From contig RPFO01002324.1 in the NCBI GenBank assembly GCA_009746045.1, positions 188,001 through 252,000 of the forward strand: 64,000 nt of DNA. Direction: 5' to 3'. The stretch is from Mesostigma viride (taxonomy: Eukaryota; Streptophyta; Mesostigmatophyceae; Mesostigmatales; Mesostigmataceae). Below the pieces are notes generated by a model that saw only the letters and a list, made by a program, of their open reading frames with translations, ran no database searches and was not told where the DNA came from. The translations under genes were made by a program, and so were the position numbers. Positions 45,701 through 57,700 of this stretch are shown here, in pieces; positions within the stretch are counted from its first letter, which is position 1, and the number at the start of each line of letters is the position of its first letter.

Positions 45701-48700
45701 CATGTGTCTTCTTGGCCCATGTGTCTTCTTGGCCCATGTGTCTTCTTGGCCCATGTGTCTTCTTGGCCCATGTGTCTTCTTGGCCCATGTGTCTTCTTGG
45801 CCCATGTGTCTTCTTGGCCCATGTGTCTTCTTGGCCCATGTGTCTTCTTGGCCCATGTGTCTTCTTGGCCCATGTGTCTTCTTGGCCCATGTGTCTTCTT
45901 GGCCCATGTGTCTTCTTGGCCCATGTGTCTTCTTGGCCCATGTGTCTTCTTGGCCCATGTGTCTTCTTGGCCCATGTGTCTTCTTGGCCCATGTGTCTTC
46001 TTGGCCCATGTGTCTTCTTGGCCCATGTGTCTTCTTGGCCCATGTGTCTTCTTGGCCCATGTGTCTTCTTGGCCCATGTGTCTTCTTGGCCCATGTGTCT
46101 TCTTGGCCCATGTGTCTTCTTGGCCCATGTGTCTTCTTGGCCCATGTGTCTTCTTGGCCCATGTGTCTTCTTGGCCCATGTGTCTTCTTGGCCCATGTGT
46201 CTTCTTGGCCCATGTGTCTTCTTGGCCCATGTGTCTTCTTGGCCCATGTGTCTTCTTGGCCCATGTGTCTTCTTGGCCCATGTGTCTTCTTGGCCCATGT
46301 GTCTTCTTGGCCCATGTGTCTTCTTGGCCCATGTGTCTTCTTGGCCCATGTGTCTTCTTGGCCCATGTGTCTTCTTGGCCCATGTGTCTTCTTGGCCCAT
46401 GTGTCTTCTTGGCCCATGTGTCTTCTTGGCCCATGTGTCTTCTTGGCCCATGTGTCTTCTTGGCCCATGTGTCTTCTTGGCCCATGTGTCTTCTTGGCCC
46501 ATGTGTCTTCTTGGCCCATGTGTCTTCTTGGCCCATGTGTCTTCTTGGCCCATGTGTCTTCTTGGCCCATGTGTCTTCTTGGCCCATGTGTCTTCTTGGC
46601 CCATGTGTCTTCTTGGCCCATGTGTCTTCTTGGCCCATGTGTCTTCTTGGCCCATGTGTCTTCTTGGCCCATGTGTCTTCTTGGCCCATGTGTCTTCTTG
46701 GCCCATGTGTCTTCTTGGCCCATGTGTCTTCTTGGCCCATGTGTCTTCTTGGCCCATGTGTCTTCTTGGCCCATGTGTCTTCTTGGCCCATGTGTCTTCT
46801 TGGCCCATGTGTCTTCTTGGCCCATGTGTCTTCTTGGCCCATGTGTCTTCTTGGCCCATGTGTCTTCTTGGCCCATGTGTCTTCTTGGCCCATGTGTCTT
46901 CTTGGCCCATGTGTCTTCTTGGCCCATGTGTCTTCTTGGCCCATGTGTCTTCTTGGCCCATGTGTCTTCTTGGCCCATGTGTCTTCTTGGCCCATGTGTC
47001 TTCTTGGCCCATGTGTCTTCTTGGCCCATGTGTCTTCTTGGCCCATGTGTCTTCTTGGCCCATGTGTCTTCTTGGCCCATGTGTCTTCTTGGCCCATGTG
47101 TCTTCTTGGCCCATGTGTCTTCTTGGCCCATGTGTCTTCTTGGCCCATGTGTCTTCTTGGCCCATGTGTCTTCTTGGCCCATGTGTCTTCTTGGCCCATG
47201 TGTCTTCTTGGCCCATGTGTCTTCTTGGCCCATGTGTCTTCTTGGCCCATGTGTCTTCTTGGCCCATGTGTCTTCTTGGCCCATGTGTCTTCTTGGCCCA
47301 TGTGTCTTCTTGGCCCATGTGTCTTCTTGGCCCATGTGTCTTCTTGGCCCATGTGTCTTCTTGGCCCATGTGTCTTCTTGGCCCATGTGTCTTCTTGGCC
47401 CATGTGTCTTCTTGGCCCATGTGTCTTCTTGGCCCATGTGTCTTCTTGGCCCATGTGTCTTCTTGGCCCATGTGTCTTCTTGGCCCATGTGTCTTCTTGG
47501 CCCATGTGTCTTCTTGGCCCATGTGTCTTCTTGGCCCATGTGTCTTCTTGGCCCATGTGTCTTCTTGGCCCATGTGTCTTCTTGGCCCATGTGTCTTCTT
47601 GGCCCATGTGTCTTCTTGGCCCATGTGTCTTCTTGGCCCATGTGTCTTCTTGGCCCATGTGTCTTCCCCATGTGTCTTCTTGGCCCATGTGTCTTCTTGG
47701 CCCATGTGTCTTCTTGGCCCATGTGTCTTCTTGGCCCATGTGTCTTCTTGGCCCATGTGTCTTCTTGGCCCATGTGTCTTCTTGGCCCATGTGTCTTCTT
47801 GGCCCATGTGTCTTCTTGGCCCATGTGTCTTCTTGGCCCATGTGTCTTCTTGGCCCATGTGTCTTCTTGGCCCATGTGTCTTCTTGGCCCATGTGTCTTC
47901 TTGGCCCATGTGTCTTCTTGGCCCATGTGTCTTCTTGGCCCATGTGTCTTCTTGGCCCATGTGTCTTCTTGGCCCATGTGTCTTCTTGGCCCATGTGTCT
48001 TCTTGGCCCATGTGTCTTCTTGGCCCATGTGTCTTCTTGGCCCATGTGTCTTCTTGGCCCATGTGTCTTCTTGGCCCATGTGTCTTCTTGGCCCATGTGT
48101 CTTCTTGGCCCATGTGTCTTCTTGGCCCATGTGTCTTCTTGGCCCATGTGTCTTCTTGGCCCATGTGTCTTCTTGGCCCATGTGTCTTCTTGGCCCATGT
48201 GTCTTCTTGGCCCATGTGTCTTCTTGGCCCATGTGTCTTCTTGGCCCATGTGTCTTCTTGGCCCATGTGTCTTCTTGGCCCATGTGTCTTCTTGGCCCAT
48301 GTGTCTTCTTGGCCCATGTGTCTTCTTGGCCCATGTGTCTTCTTGGCCCATGTGTCTTCTTGGCCCATGTGTCTTCTTGGCCCATGTGTCTTCTTGGCCC
48401 ATGTGTCTTCTTGGCCCATGTGTCTTCTTGGCCCATGTGTCTTCTTGGCCCATGTGTCTTCTTGGCCCATGTGTCTTCTTGGCCCATGTGTCTTCTTGGC
48501 CCATGTGTCTTCTTGGCCCATGTGTCTTCTTGGCCCATGTGTCTTCTTGGCCCATGTGTCTTCTTGGCCCATGTGTCTTCTTGGCCCATGTGTCTTCTTG
48601 GCCCATGTGTCTTCTTGGCCCATGTGTCTTCTTGGCCCATGTGTCTTCTTGGCCCATGTGTCTTCTTGGCCCATGTGTCTTCTTGGCCCATGTGTCTTCT

Positions 48701-51700
48701 TGGCCCATGTGTCTTCTTGGCCCATGTGTCTTCTTGGCCCATGTGTCTTCTTGGCCCATGTGTCTTCTTGGCCCATGTGTCTTCTTGGCCCATGTGTCTT
48801 CTTGGCCCATGTGTCTTCTTGGCCCATGTGTCTTCTTGGCCCATGTGTCTTCTTGGCCCATGTGTCTTCTTGGCCCATGTGTCTTCTTGGCCCATGTGTC
48901 TTCTTGGCCCATGTGTCTTCTTGGCCCATGTGTCTTCTTGGCCCATGTGTCTTCTTGGCCCATGTGTCTTCTTGGCCCATGTGTCTTCTTGGCCCATGTG
49001 TCTTCTTGGCCCATGTGTCTTCTTGGCCCATGTGTCTTCTTGGCCCATGTGTCTTCTTGGCCCATGTGTCTTCTTGGCCCATGTGTCTTCTTGGCCCATG
49101 TGTCTTCTTGGCCCATGTGTCTTCTTGGCCCATGTGTCTTCTTGGCCCATGTGTCTTCTTGGCCCATGTGTCTTCTTGGCCCATGTGTCTTCTTGGCCCA
49201 TGTGTCTTCTTGGCCCATGTGTCTTCTTGGCCCATGTGTCTTCTTGGCCCATGTGTCTTCTTGGCCCATGTGTCTTCTTGGCCCATGTGTCTTCTTGGCC
49301 CATGTGTCTTCTTGGCCCATGTGTCTTCTTGGCCCATGTGTCTTCTTGGCCCATGTGTCTTCTTGGCCCATGTGTCTTCTTGGCCCATGTGTCTTCTTGG
49401 CCCATGTGTCTTCTTGGCCCATGTGTCTTCTTGGCCCATGTGTCTTCTTGGCCCATGTGTCTTCTTGGCCCATGTGTCTTCTTGGCCCATGTGTCTTCTT
49501 GGCCCATGTGTCTTCTTGGCCCATGTGTCTTCTTGGCCCATGTGTCTTCTTGGCCCATGTGTCTTCTTGGCCCATGTGTCTTCTTGGCCCATGTGTCTTC
49601 TTGGCCCATGTGTCTTCTTGGCCCATGTGTCTTCTTGGCCCATGTGTCTTCTTGGCCCATGTGTCTTCTTGGCCCATGTGTCTTCTTGGCCCATGTGTCT
49701 TCTTGGCCCATGTGTCTTCTTGGCCCATGTGTCTTCTTGGCCCATGTGTCTTCTTGGCCCATGTGTCTTCTTGGCCCATGTGTCTTCTTGGCCCATGTGT
49801 CTTCTTGGCCCATGTGTCTTCTTGGCCCATGTGTCTTCTTGGCCCATGTGTCTTCTTGGCCCATGTGTCTTCTTGGCCCATGTGTCTTCTTGGCCCATGT
49901 GTCTTCTTGGCCCATGTGTCTTCTTGGCCCATGTGTCTTCTTGGCCCATGTGTCTTCTTGGCCCATGTGTCTTCTTGGCCCATGTGTCTTCTTGGCCCAT
50001 GTGTCTTCTTGGCCCATGTGTCTTCTTGGCCCATGTGTCTTCTTGGCCCATGTGTCTTCTTGGCCCATGTGTCTTCTTGGCCCATGTGTCTTCTTGGCCC
50101 ATGTGTCTTCTTGGCCCATGTGTCTTCTTGGCCCATGTGTCTTCTTGGCCCATGTGTCTTCTTGGCCCATGTGTCTTCTTGGCCCATGTGTCTTCTTGGC
50201 CCATGTGTCTTCTTGGCCCATGTGTCTTCTTGGCCCATGTGTCTTCTTGGCCCATGTGTCTTCTTGGCCCATGTGTCTTCTTGGCCCATGTGTCTTCTTG
50301 GCCCATGTGTCTTCTTGGCCCATGTGTCTTCTTGGCCCATGTGTCTTCTTGGCCCATGTGTCTTCTTGGCCCATGTGTCTTCTTGGCCCATGTGTCTTCT
50401 TGGCCCATGTGTCTTCTTGGCCCATGTGTCTTCTTGGCCCATGTGTCTTCTTGGCCCATGTGTCTTCTTGGCCCATGTGTCTTCTTGGCCCATGTGTCTT
50501 CTTGGCCCATGTGTCTTCTTGGCCCATGTGTCTTCTTGGCCCATGTGTCTTCTTGGCCCATGTGTCTTCTTGGCCCATGTGTCTTCTTGGCCCATGTGTC
50601 TTCTTGGCCCATGTGTCTTCTTGGCCCATGTGTCTTCTTGGCCCATGTGTCTTCTTGGCCCATGTGTCTTCTTGGCCCATGTGTCTTCTTGGCCCATGTG
50701 TCTTCTTGGCCCATGTGTCTTCTTGGCCCATGTGTCTTCTTGGCCCATGTGTCTTCTTGGCCCATGTGTCTTCTTGGCCCATGTGTCTTCTTGGCCCATG
50801 TGTCTTCTTGGCCCATGTGTCTTCTTGGCCCATGTGTCTTCTTGGCCCATGTGTCTTCTTGGCCCATGTGTCTTCTTGGCCCATGTGTCTTCTTGGCCCA
50901 TGTGTCTTCTTGGCCCATGTGTCTTCTTGGCCCATGTGTCTTCTTGGCCCATGTGTCTTCTTGGCCCATGTGTCTTCTTGGCCCATGTGTCTTCTTGGCC
51001 CATGTGTCTTCTTGGCCCATGTGTCTTCTTGGCCCATGTGTCTTCTTGGCCCATGTGTCTTCTTGGCCCATGTGTCTTCTTGGCCCATGTGTCTTCTTGG
51101 CCCATGTGTCTTCTTGGCCCATGTGTCTTCTTGGCCCATGTGTCTTCTTGGCCCATGTGTCTTCTTGGCCCATGTGTCTTCTTGGCCCATGTGTCTTCTT
51201 GGCCCATGTGTCTTCTTGGCCCATGTGTCTTCTTGGCCCATGTGTCTTCTTGGCCCATGTGTCTTCTTGGCCCATGTGTCTTCTTGGCCCATGTGTCTTC
51301 TTGGCCCATGTGTCTTCTTGGCCCATGTGTCTTCTTGGCCCATGTGTCTTCTTGGCCCATGTGTCTTCTTGGCCCATGTGTCTTCTTGGCCCATGTGTCT
51401 TCTTGGCCCATGTGTCTTCTTGGCCCATGTGTCTTCTTGGCCCATGTGTCTTCTTGGCCCATGTGTCTTCTTGGCCCATGTGTCTTCTTGGCCCATGTGT
51501 CTTCTTGGCCCATGTGTCTTCTTGGCCCATGTGTCTTCTTGGCCCATGTGTCTTCTTGGCCCATGTGTCTTCTTGGCCCATGTGTCTTCTTGGCCCATGT
51601 GTCTTCTTGGCCCATGTGTCTTCTTGGCCCATGTGTCTTCTTGGCCCATGTGTCTTCTTGGCCCATGTGTCTTCTTGGCCCATGTGTCTTCTTGGCCCAT

Positions 51701-54700
51701 GTGTCTTCTTGGCCCATGTGTCTTCTTGGCCCATGTGTCTTCTTGGCCCATGTGTCTTCTTGGCCCATGTGTCTTCTTGGCCCATGTGTCTTCTTGGCCC
51801 ATGTGTCTTCTTGGCCCATGTGTCTTCTTGGCCCATGTGTCTTCTTGGCCCATGTGTCTTCTTGGCCCATGTGTCTTCTTGGCCCATGTGTCTTCTTGGC
51901 CCATGTGTCTTCTTGGCCCATGTGTCTTCTTGGCCCATGTGTCTTCTTGGCCCATGTGTCTTCTTGGCCCATGTGTCTTCTTGGCCCATGTGTCTTCTTG
52001 GCCCATGTGTCTTCTTGGCCCATGTGTCTTCTTGGCCCATGTGTCTTCTTGGCCCATGTGTCTTCTTGGCCCATGTGTCTTCCCATGTGTCTTCTTGGCC
52101 CATGTGTCTTCTTGGCCCATGTGTCTTCTTGGCCCATGTGTCTTCTTGGCCCATGTGTCTTCTTGGCCCATGTGTCTTCTTGGCCCATGTGTCTTCTTGG
52201 CCCATGTGTCTTCTTGGCCCATGTGTCTTCTTGGCCCATGTGTCTTCTTGGCCCATGTGTCTTCTTGGCCCATGTGTCTTCTTGGCCCATGTGTCTTCTT
52301 GGCCCATGTGTCTTCTTGGCCCATGTGTCTTCTTGGCCCATGTGTCTTCTTGGCCCATGTGTCTTCTTGGCCCATGTGTCTTCCCATGTGTCTTCTTGGC
52401 CCATGTGTCTTCTTGGCCCATGTGTCTTCTTGGCCCATGTGTCTTCTTGGCCCATGTGTCTTCTTGGCCCATGTGTCTTCTTGGCCCATGTGTCTTCTTG
52501 GCCCATGTGTCTTCTTGGCCCATGTGTCTTCTTGGCCCATGTGTCTTCTTGGCCCATGTGTCTTCTTGGCCCATGTGTCTTCTTGGCCCATGTGTCTTCT
52601 TGGCCCATGTGTCTTCTTGGCCCATGTGTCTTCTTGGCCCATGTGTCTTCTTGGCCCATGTGTCTTCTTGGCCCATGTGTCTTCTTGGCCCATGTGTCTT
52701 CTTGGCCCATGTGTCTTCTTGGCCCATGTGTCTTCTTGGCCCATGTGTCTTCTTGGCCCATGTGTCTTCTTGGCCCATGTGTCTTCTTGGCCCATGTGTC
52801 TTCTTGGCCCATGTGTCTTCTTGGCCCATGTGTCTTCTTGGCCCATGTGTCTTCTTGGCCCATGTGTCTTCTTGGCCCATGTGTCTTCTTGGCCCATGTG
52901 TCTTCTTGGCCCATGTGTCTTCTTGGCCCATGTGTCTTCTTGGCCCATGTGTCTTCTTGGCCCATGTGTCTTCTTGGCCCATGTGTCTTCTTGGCCCATG
53001 TGTCTTCTTGGCCCATGTGTCTTCTTGGCCCATGTGTCTTCTTGGCCCATGTGTCTTCTTGGCCCATGTGTCTTCTTGGCCCATGTGTCTTCTTGGCCCA
53101 TGTGTCTTCTTGGCCCATGTGTCTTCTTGGCCCATGTGTCTTCTTGGCCCATGTGTCTTCTTGGCCCATGTGTCTTCTTGGCCCATGTGTCTTCTTGGCC
53201 CATGTGTCTTCTTGGCCCATGTGTCTTCTTGGCCCATGTGTCTTCTTGGCCCATGTGTCTTCTTGGCCCATGTGTCTTCTTGGCCCATGTGTCTTCTTGG
53301 CCCATGTGTCTTCTTGGCCCATGTGTCTTCTTGGCCCATGTGTCTTCTTGGCCCATGTGTCTTCTTGGCCCATGTGTCTTCTTGGCCCATGTGTCTTCTT
53401 GGCCCATGTGTCTTCTTGGCCCATGTGTCTTCTTGGCCCATGTGTCTTCTTGGCCCATGTGTCTTCTTGGCCCATGTGTCTTCTTGGCCCATGTGTCTTC
53501 TTGGCCCATGTGTCTTCTTGGCCCATGTGTCTTCTTGGCCCATGTGTCTTCTTGGCCCATGTGTCTTCTTGGCCCATGTGTCTTCTTGGCCCATGTGTCT
53601 TCTTGGCCCATGTGTCTTCTTGGCCCATGTGTCTTCTTGGCCCATGTGTCTTCTTGGCCCATGTGTCTTCTTGGCCCATGTGTCTTCTTGGCCCATGTGT
53701 CTTCTTGGCCCATGTGTCTTCTTGGCCCATGTGTCTTCTTGGCCCATGTGTCTTCTTGGCCCATGTGTCTTCTTGGCCCATGTGTCTTCTTGGCCCATGT
53801 GTCTTCTTGGCCCATGTGTCTTCTTGGCCCATGTGTCTTCTTGGCCCATGTGTCTTCTTGGCCCATGTGTCTTCTTGGCCCATGTGTCTTCTTGGCCCAT
53901 GTGTCTTCTTGGCCCATGTGTCTTCTTGGCCCATGTGTCTTCTTGGCCCATGTGTCTTCTTGGCCCATGTGTCTTCTTGGCCCATGTGTCTTCTTGGCCC
54001 ATGTGTCTTCTTGGCCCATGTGTCTTCTTGGCCCATGTGTCTTCTTGGCCCATGTGTCTTCTTGGCCCATGTGTCTTCTTGGCCCATGTGTCTTCTTGGC
54101 CCATGTGTCTTCTTGGCCCATGTGTCTTCTTGGCCCATGTGTCTTCTTGGCCCATGTGTCTTCTTGGCCCATGTGTCTTCTTGGCCCATGTGTCTTCTTG
54201 GCCCATGTGTCTTCTTGGCCCATGTGTCTTCTTGGCCCATGTGTCTTCTTGGCCCATGTGTCTTCTTGGCCCATGTGTCTTCTTGGCCCATGTGTCTTCT
54301 TGGCCCATGTGTCTTCTTGGCCCATGTGTCTTCTTGGCCCATGTGTCTTCTTGGCCCATGTGTCTTCTTGGCCCATGTGTCTTCCCATGTGTCTTCTTGG
54401 CCCATGTGTCTTCTTGGCCCATGTGTCTTCTTGGCCCATGTGTCTTCTTGGCCCATGTGTCTTCTTGGCCCATGTGTCTTCTTGGCCCATGTGTCTTCTT
54501 GGCCCATGTGTCTTCTTGGCCCATGTGTCTTCTTGGCCCATGTGTCTTCTTGGCCCATGTGTCTTCTTGGCCCATGTGTCTTCTTGGCCCATGTGTCTTC
54601 TTGGCCCATGTGTCTTCTTGGCCCATGTGTCTTCTTGGCCCATGTGTCTTCTTGGCCCATGTGTCTTCTTGGCCCATGTGTCTTCCCATGTGTCTTCTTG

Positions 54701-57700
54701 GCCCATGTGTCTTCTTGGCCCATGTGTCTTCTTGGCCCATGTGTCTTCTTGGCCCATGTGTCTTCTTGGCCCATGTGTCTTCTTGGCCCATGTGTCTTCT
54801 TGGCCCATGTGTCTTCTTGGCCCATGTGTCTTCTTGGCCCATGTGTCTTCTTGGCCCATGTGTCTTCTTGGCCCATGTGTCTTCTTGGCCCATGTGTCTT
54901 CTTGGCCCATGTGTCTTCTTGGCCCATGTGTCTTCTTGGCCCATGTGTCTTCTTGGCCCATGTGTCTTCTTGGCCCATGTGTCTTCTTGGCCCATGTGTC
55001 TTCTTGGCCCATGTGTCTTCTTGGCCCATGTGTCTTCTTGGCCCATGTGTCTTCTTGGCCCATGTGTCTTCTTGGCCCATGTGTCTTCTTGGCCCATGTG
55101 TCTTCTTGGCCCATGTGTCTTCTTGGCCCATGTGTCTTCTTGGCCCATGTGTCTTCTTGGCCCATGTGTCTTCTTGGCCCATGTGTCTTCTTGGCCCATG
55201 TGTCTTCTTGGCCCATGTGTCTTCTTGGCCCATGTGTCTTCTTGGCCCATGTGTCTTCTTGGCCCATGTGTCTTCTTGGCCCATGTGTCTTCTTGGCCCA
55301 TGTGTCTTCTTGGCCCATGTGTCTTCTTGGCCCATGTGTCTTCTTGGCCCATGTGTCTTCTTGGCCCATGTGTCTTCTTGGCCCATGTGTCTTCTTGGCC
55401 CATGTGTCTTCTTGGCCCATGTGTCTTCTTGGCCCATGTGTCTTCTTGGCCCATGTGTCTTCTTGGCCCATGTGTCTTCTTGGCCCATGTGTCTTCTTGG
55501 CCCATGTGTCTTCTTGGCCCATGTGTCTTCTTGGCCCATGTGTCTTCTTGGCCCATGTGTCTTCTTGGCCCATGTGTCTTCTTGGCCCATGTGTCTTCTT
55601 GGCCCATGTGTCTTCTTGGCCCATGTGTCTTCTTGGCCCATGTGTCTTCTTGGCCCATGTGTCTTCTTGGCCCATGTGTCTTCTTGGCCCATGTGTCTTC
55701 TTGGCCCATGTGTCTTCTTGGCCCATGTGTCTTCTTGGCCCATGTGTCTTCTTGGCCCATGTGTCTTCTTGGCCCATGTGTCTTCTTGGCCCATGTGTCT
55801 TCTTGGCCCATGTGTCTTCTTGGCCCATGTGTCTTCTTGGCCCATGTGTCTTCTTGGCCCATGTGTCTTCTTGGCCCATGTGTCTTCTTGGCCCATGTGT
55901 CTTCTTGGCCCATGTGTCTTCTTGGCCCATGTGTCTTCTTGGCCCATGTGTCTTCTTGGCCCATGTGTCTTCTTGGCCCATGTGTCTTCTTGGCCCATGT
56001 GTCTTCTTGGCCCATGTGTCTTCTTGGCCCATGTGTCTTCTTGGCCCATGTGTCTTCTTGGCCCATGTGTCTTCTTGGCCCATGTGTCTTCTTGGCCCAT
56101 GTGTCTTCTTGGCCCATGTGTCTTCTTGGCCCATGTGTCTTCTTGGCCCATGTGTCTTCTTGGCCCATGTGTCTTCTTGGCCCATGTGTCTTCTTGGCCC
56201 ATGTGTCTTCTTGGCCCATGTGTCTTCTTGGCCCATGTGTCTTCTTGGCCCATGTGTCTTCTTGGCCCATGTGTCTTCTTGGCCCATGTGTCTTGTTGGC
56301 CCATGTGTCTTGTTGGCCCATGTGTCTTCTTGGCCCATGTGTCTTCTTGGCCCATGTGTCTTGTTGGCCCATGTGTCTTCTTGGCCCATGTGTCTTCTTG
56401 GCCCATGTGTCTTCTTGGCCCATGTGTCTTCTTGGCCCATGTGTCTTCTTGGCCCATGTGTCTTCTTGGCCCATGTGTCTTCTTGGCCCATGTGTCTTCT
56501 TGGCCCATGTGTCTTCTTGGCCCATGTGTCTTCTTGGCCCATGTGTCTTCTTGGCCCATGTGTCTTCTTGGCCCATGTGTCTTGTTGGCCCATGTGTCTT
56601 CTTGGCCCATGTGTCTTCTTGGCCCATGCGTCTTCTTGGCCCATGTGTCTTCTTGGCCCATGTGTCTTCTTGGCCCATGTGTCTTCTTGGCCCATGTGTC
56701 TTCTTGGCCCATGTGTCTTCTTGGCCCATGTGTCTTCTTGCTCAGCAAGGCTCATCGTAGAGCCTTGTCCAGGGCGCGTCGCAGCTTTCCTGGGACGCAC
56801 ACGTCCCCTCTTATAGACAACCGCGTGTGCTATTGGGTCGTTGCGTCATTGACTGTTGGCATGAGACTGTGGGTGCAGCCGTGGGGGCAGCTACGTGGCG
56901 TGCGCTGTGGGCCGTTTTGTCTCAAGTTGCCGAGGCGGCAGGGATTAGCTCTCGGCGAGCTAGCGAGCGTTTTTGTGGTCCTTGTGAGGCATGTTGCCTC
57001 CGTTTAAGGTGGAGTGGGAGAGGGATTGGGGTAAAGAACTAGGGGTAAGGAATTCGAGCAAGGAATGGAGTAAGGGAATGGGGGTAAGGAAATGGGGGTA
57101 TCTGAATTGGGTCGGGGGTAAGGGATGTGATAGGAATGGGGGTAAGGGATGTGATGGGGGCGGGGGTAAGGGATGTGATAGGAATGGGGGTAAGGGATGT
57201 GATAGGAATGGGGGTAAGGGATGTGATAGGAATGGGGGTAAGGGATGTGATAGGAATGGGGGTAAGGGATGTGATAGGAATGGGGGTAAGGGATGTGATA
57301 GGAATGGGGGTAAGGGATGTGATAGTAATGGGGGTAAGGGATGTGATAGGAAGGGGGGTAAGGGATGTGATAGGAAGGGGGGTAAAGCAGCTGATAGCGG
57401 ACCCGATGGGTGAACGCGGACGTTTGATACCAGGGACATTGTCTTGCGCTCTTTTCTGCCTGGCTGTGGCGCCACAGGCGCCACTGGAATTCTCATCGAG
57501 CTTCTTGCCCGTGACTGACGACGTCATGTATCGCGAGGTGTGCCGCGCGGCGAGGAACCCCGTGTGTGGGGACCCTGGCGTGGAGCCGGTCACCCCCTCT
57601 GGCTGCGCGTGCTTCAACCGCGCCGACGTGGCCTTCAAGGTGGTGAGCGGCCTGCCCAAGCGGCTGACCAACACGCACCTGATGTGGCAAGGCCTGGTGG

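Noticed and set aside
38438-57007. Six overlapping ORFs of about 5,850-6,120 codons on both strands
   Set aside because: They are translations of the stop-free 17-bp repeat, open in every frame because 17 is not a multiple of three. Exons 3 and 4 of the cyclase bracket the array, which fits an intron.
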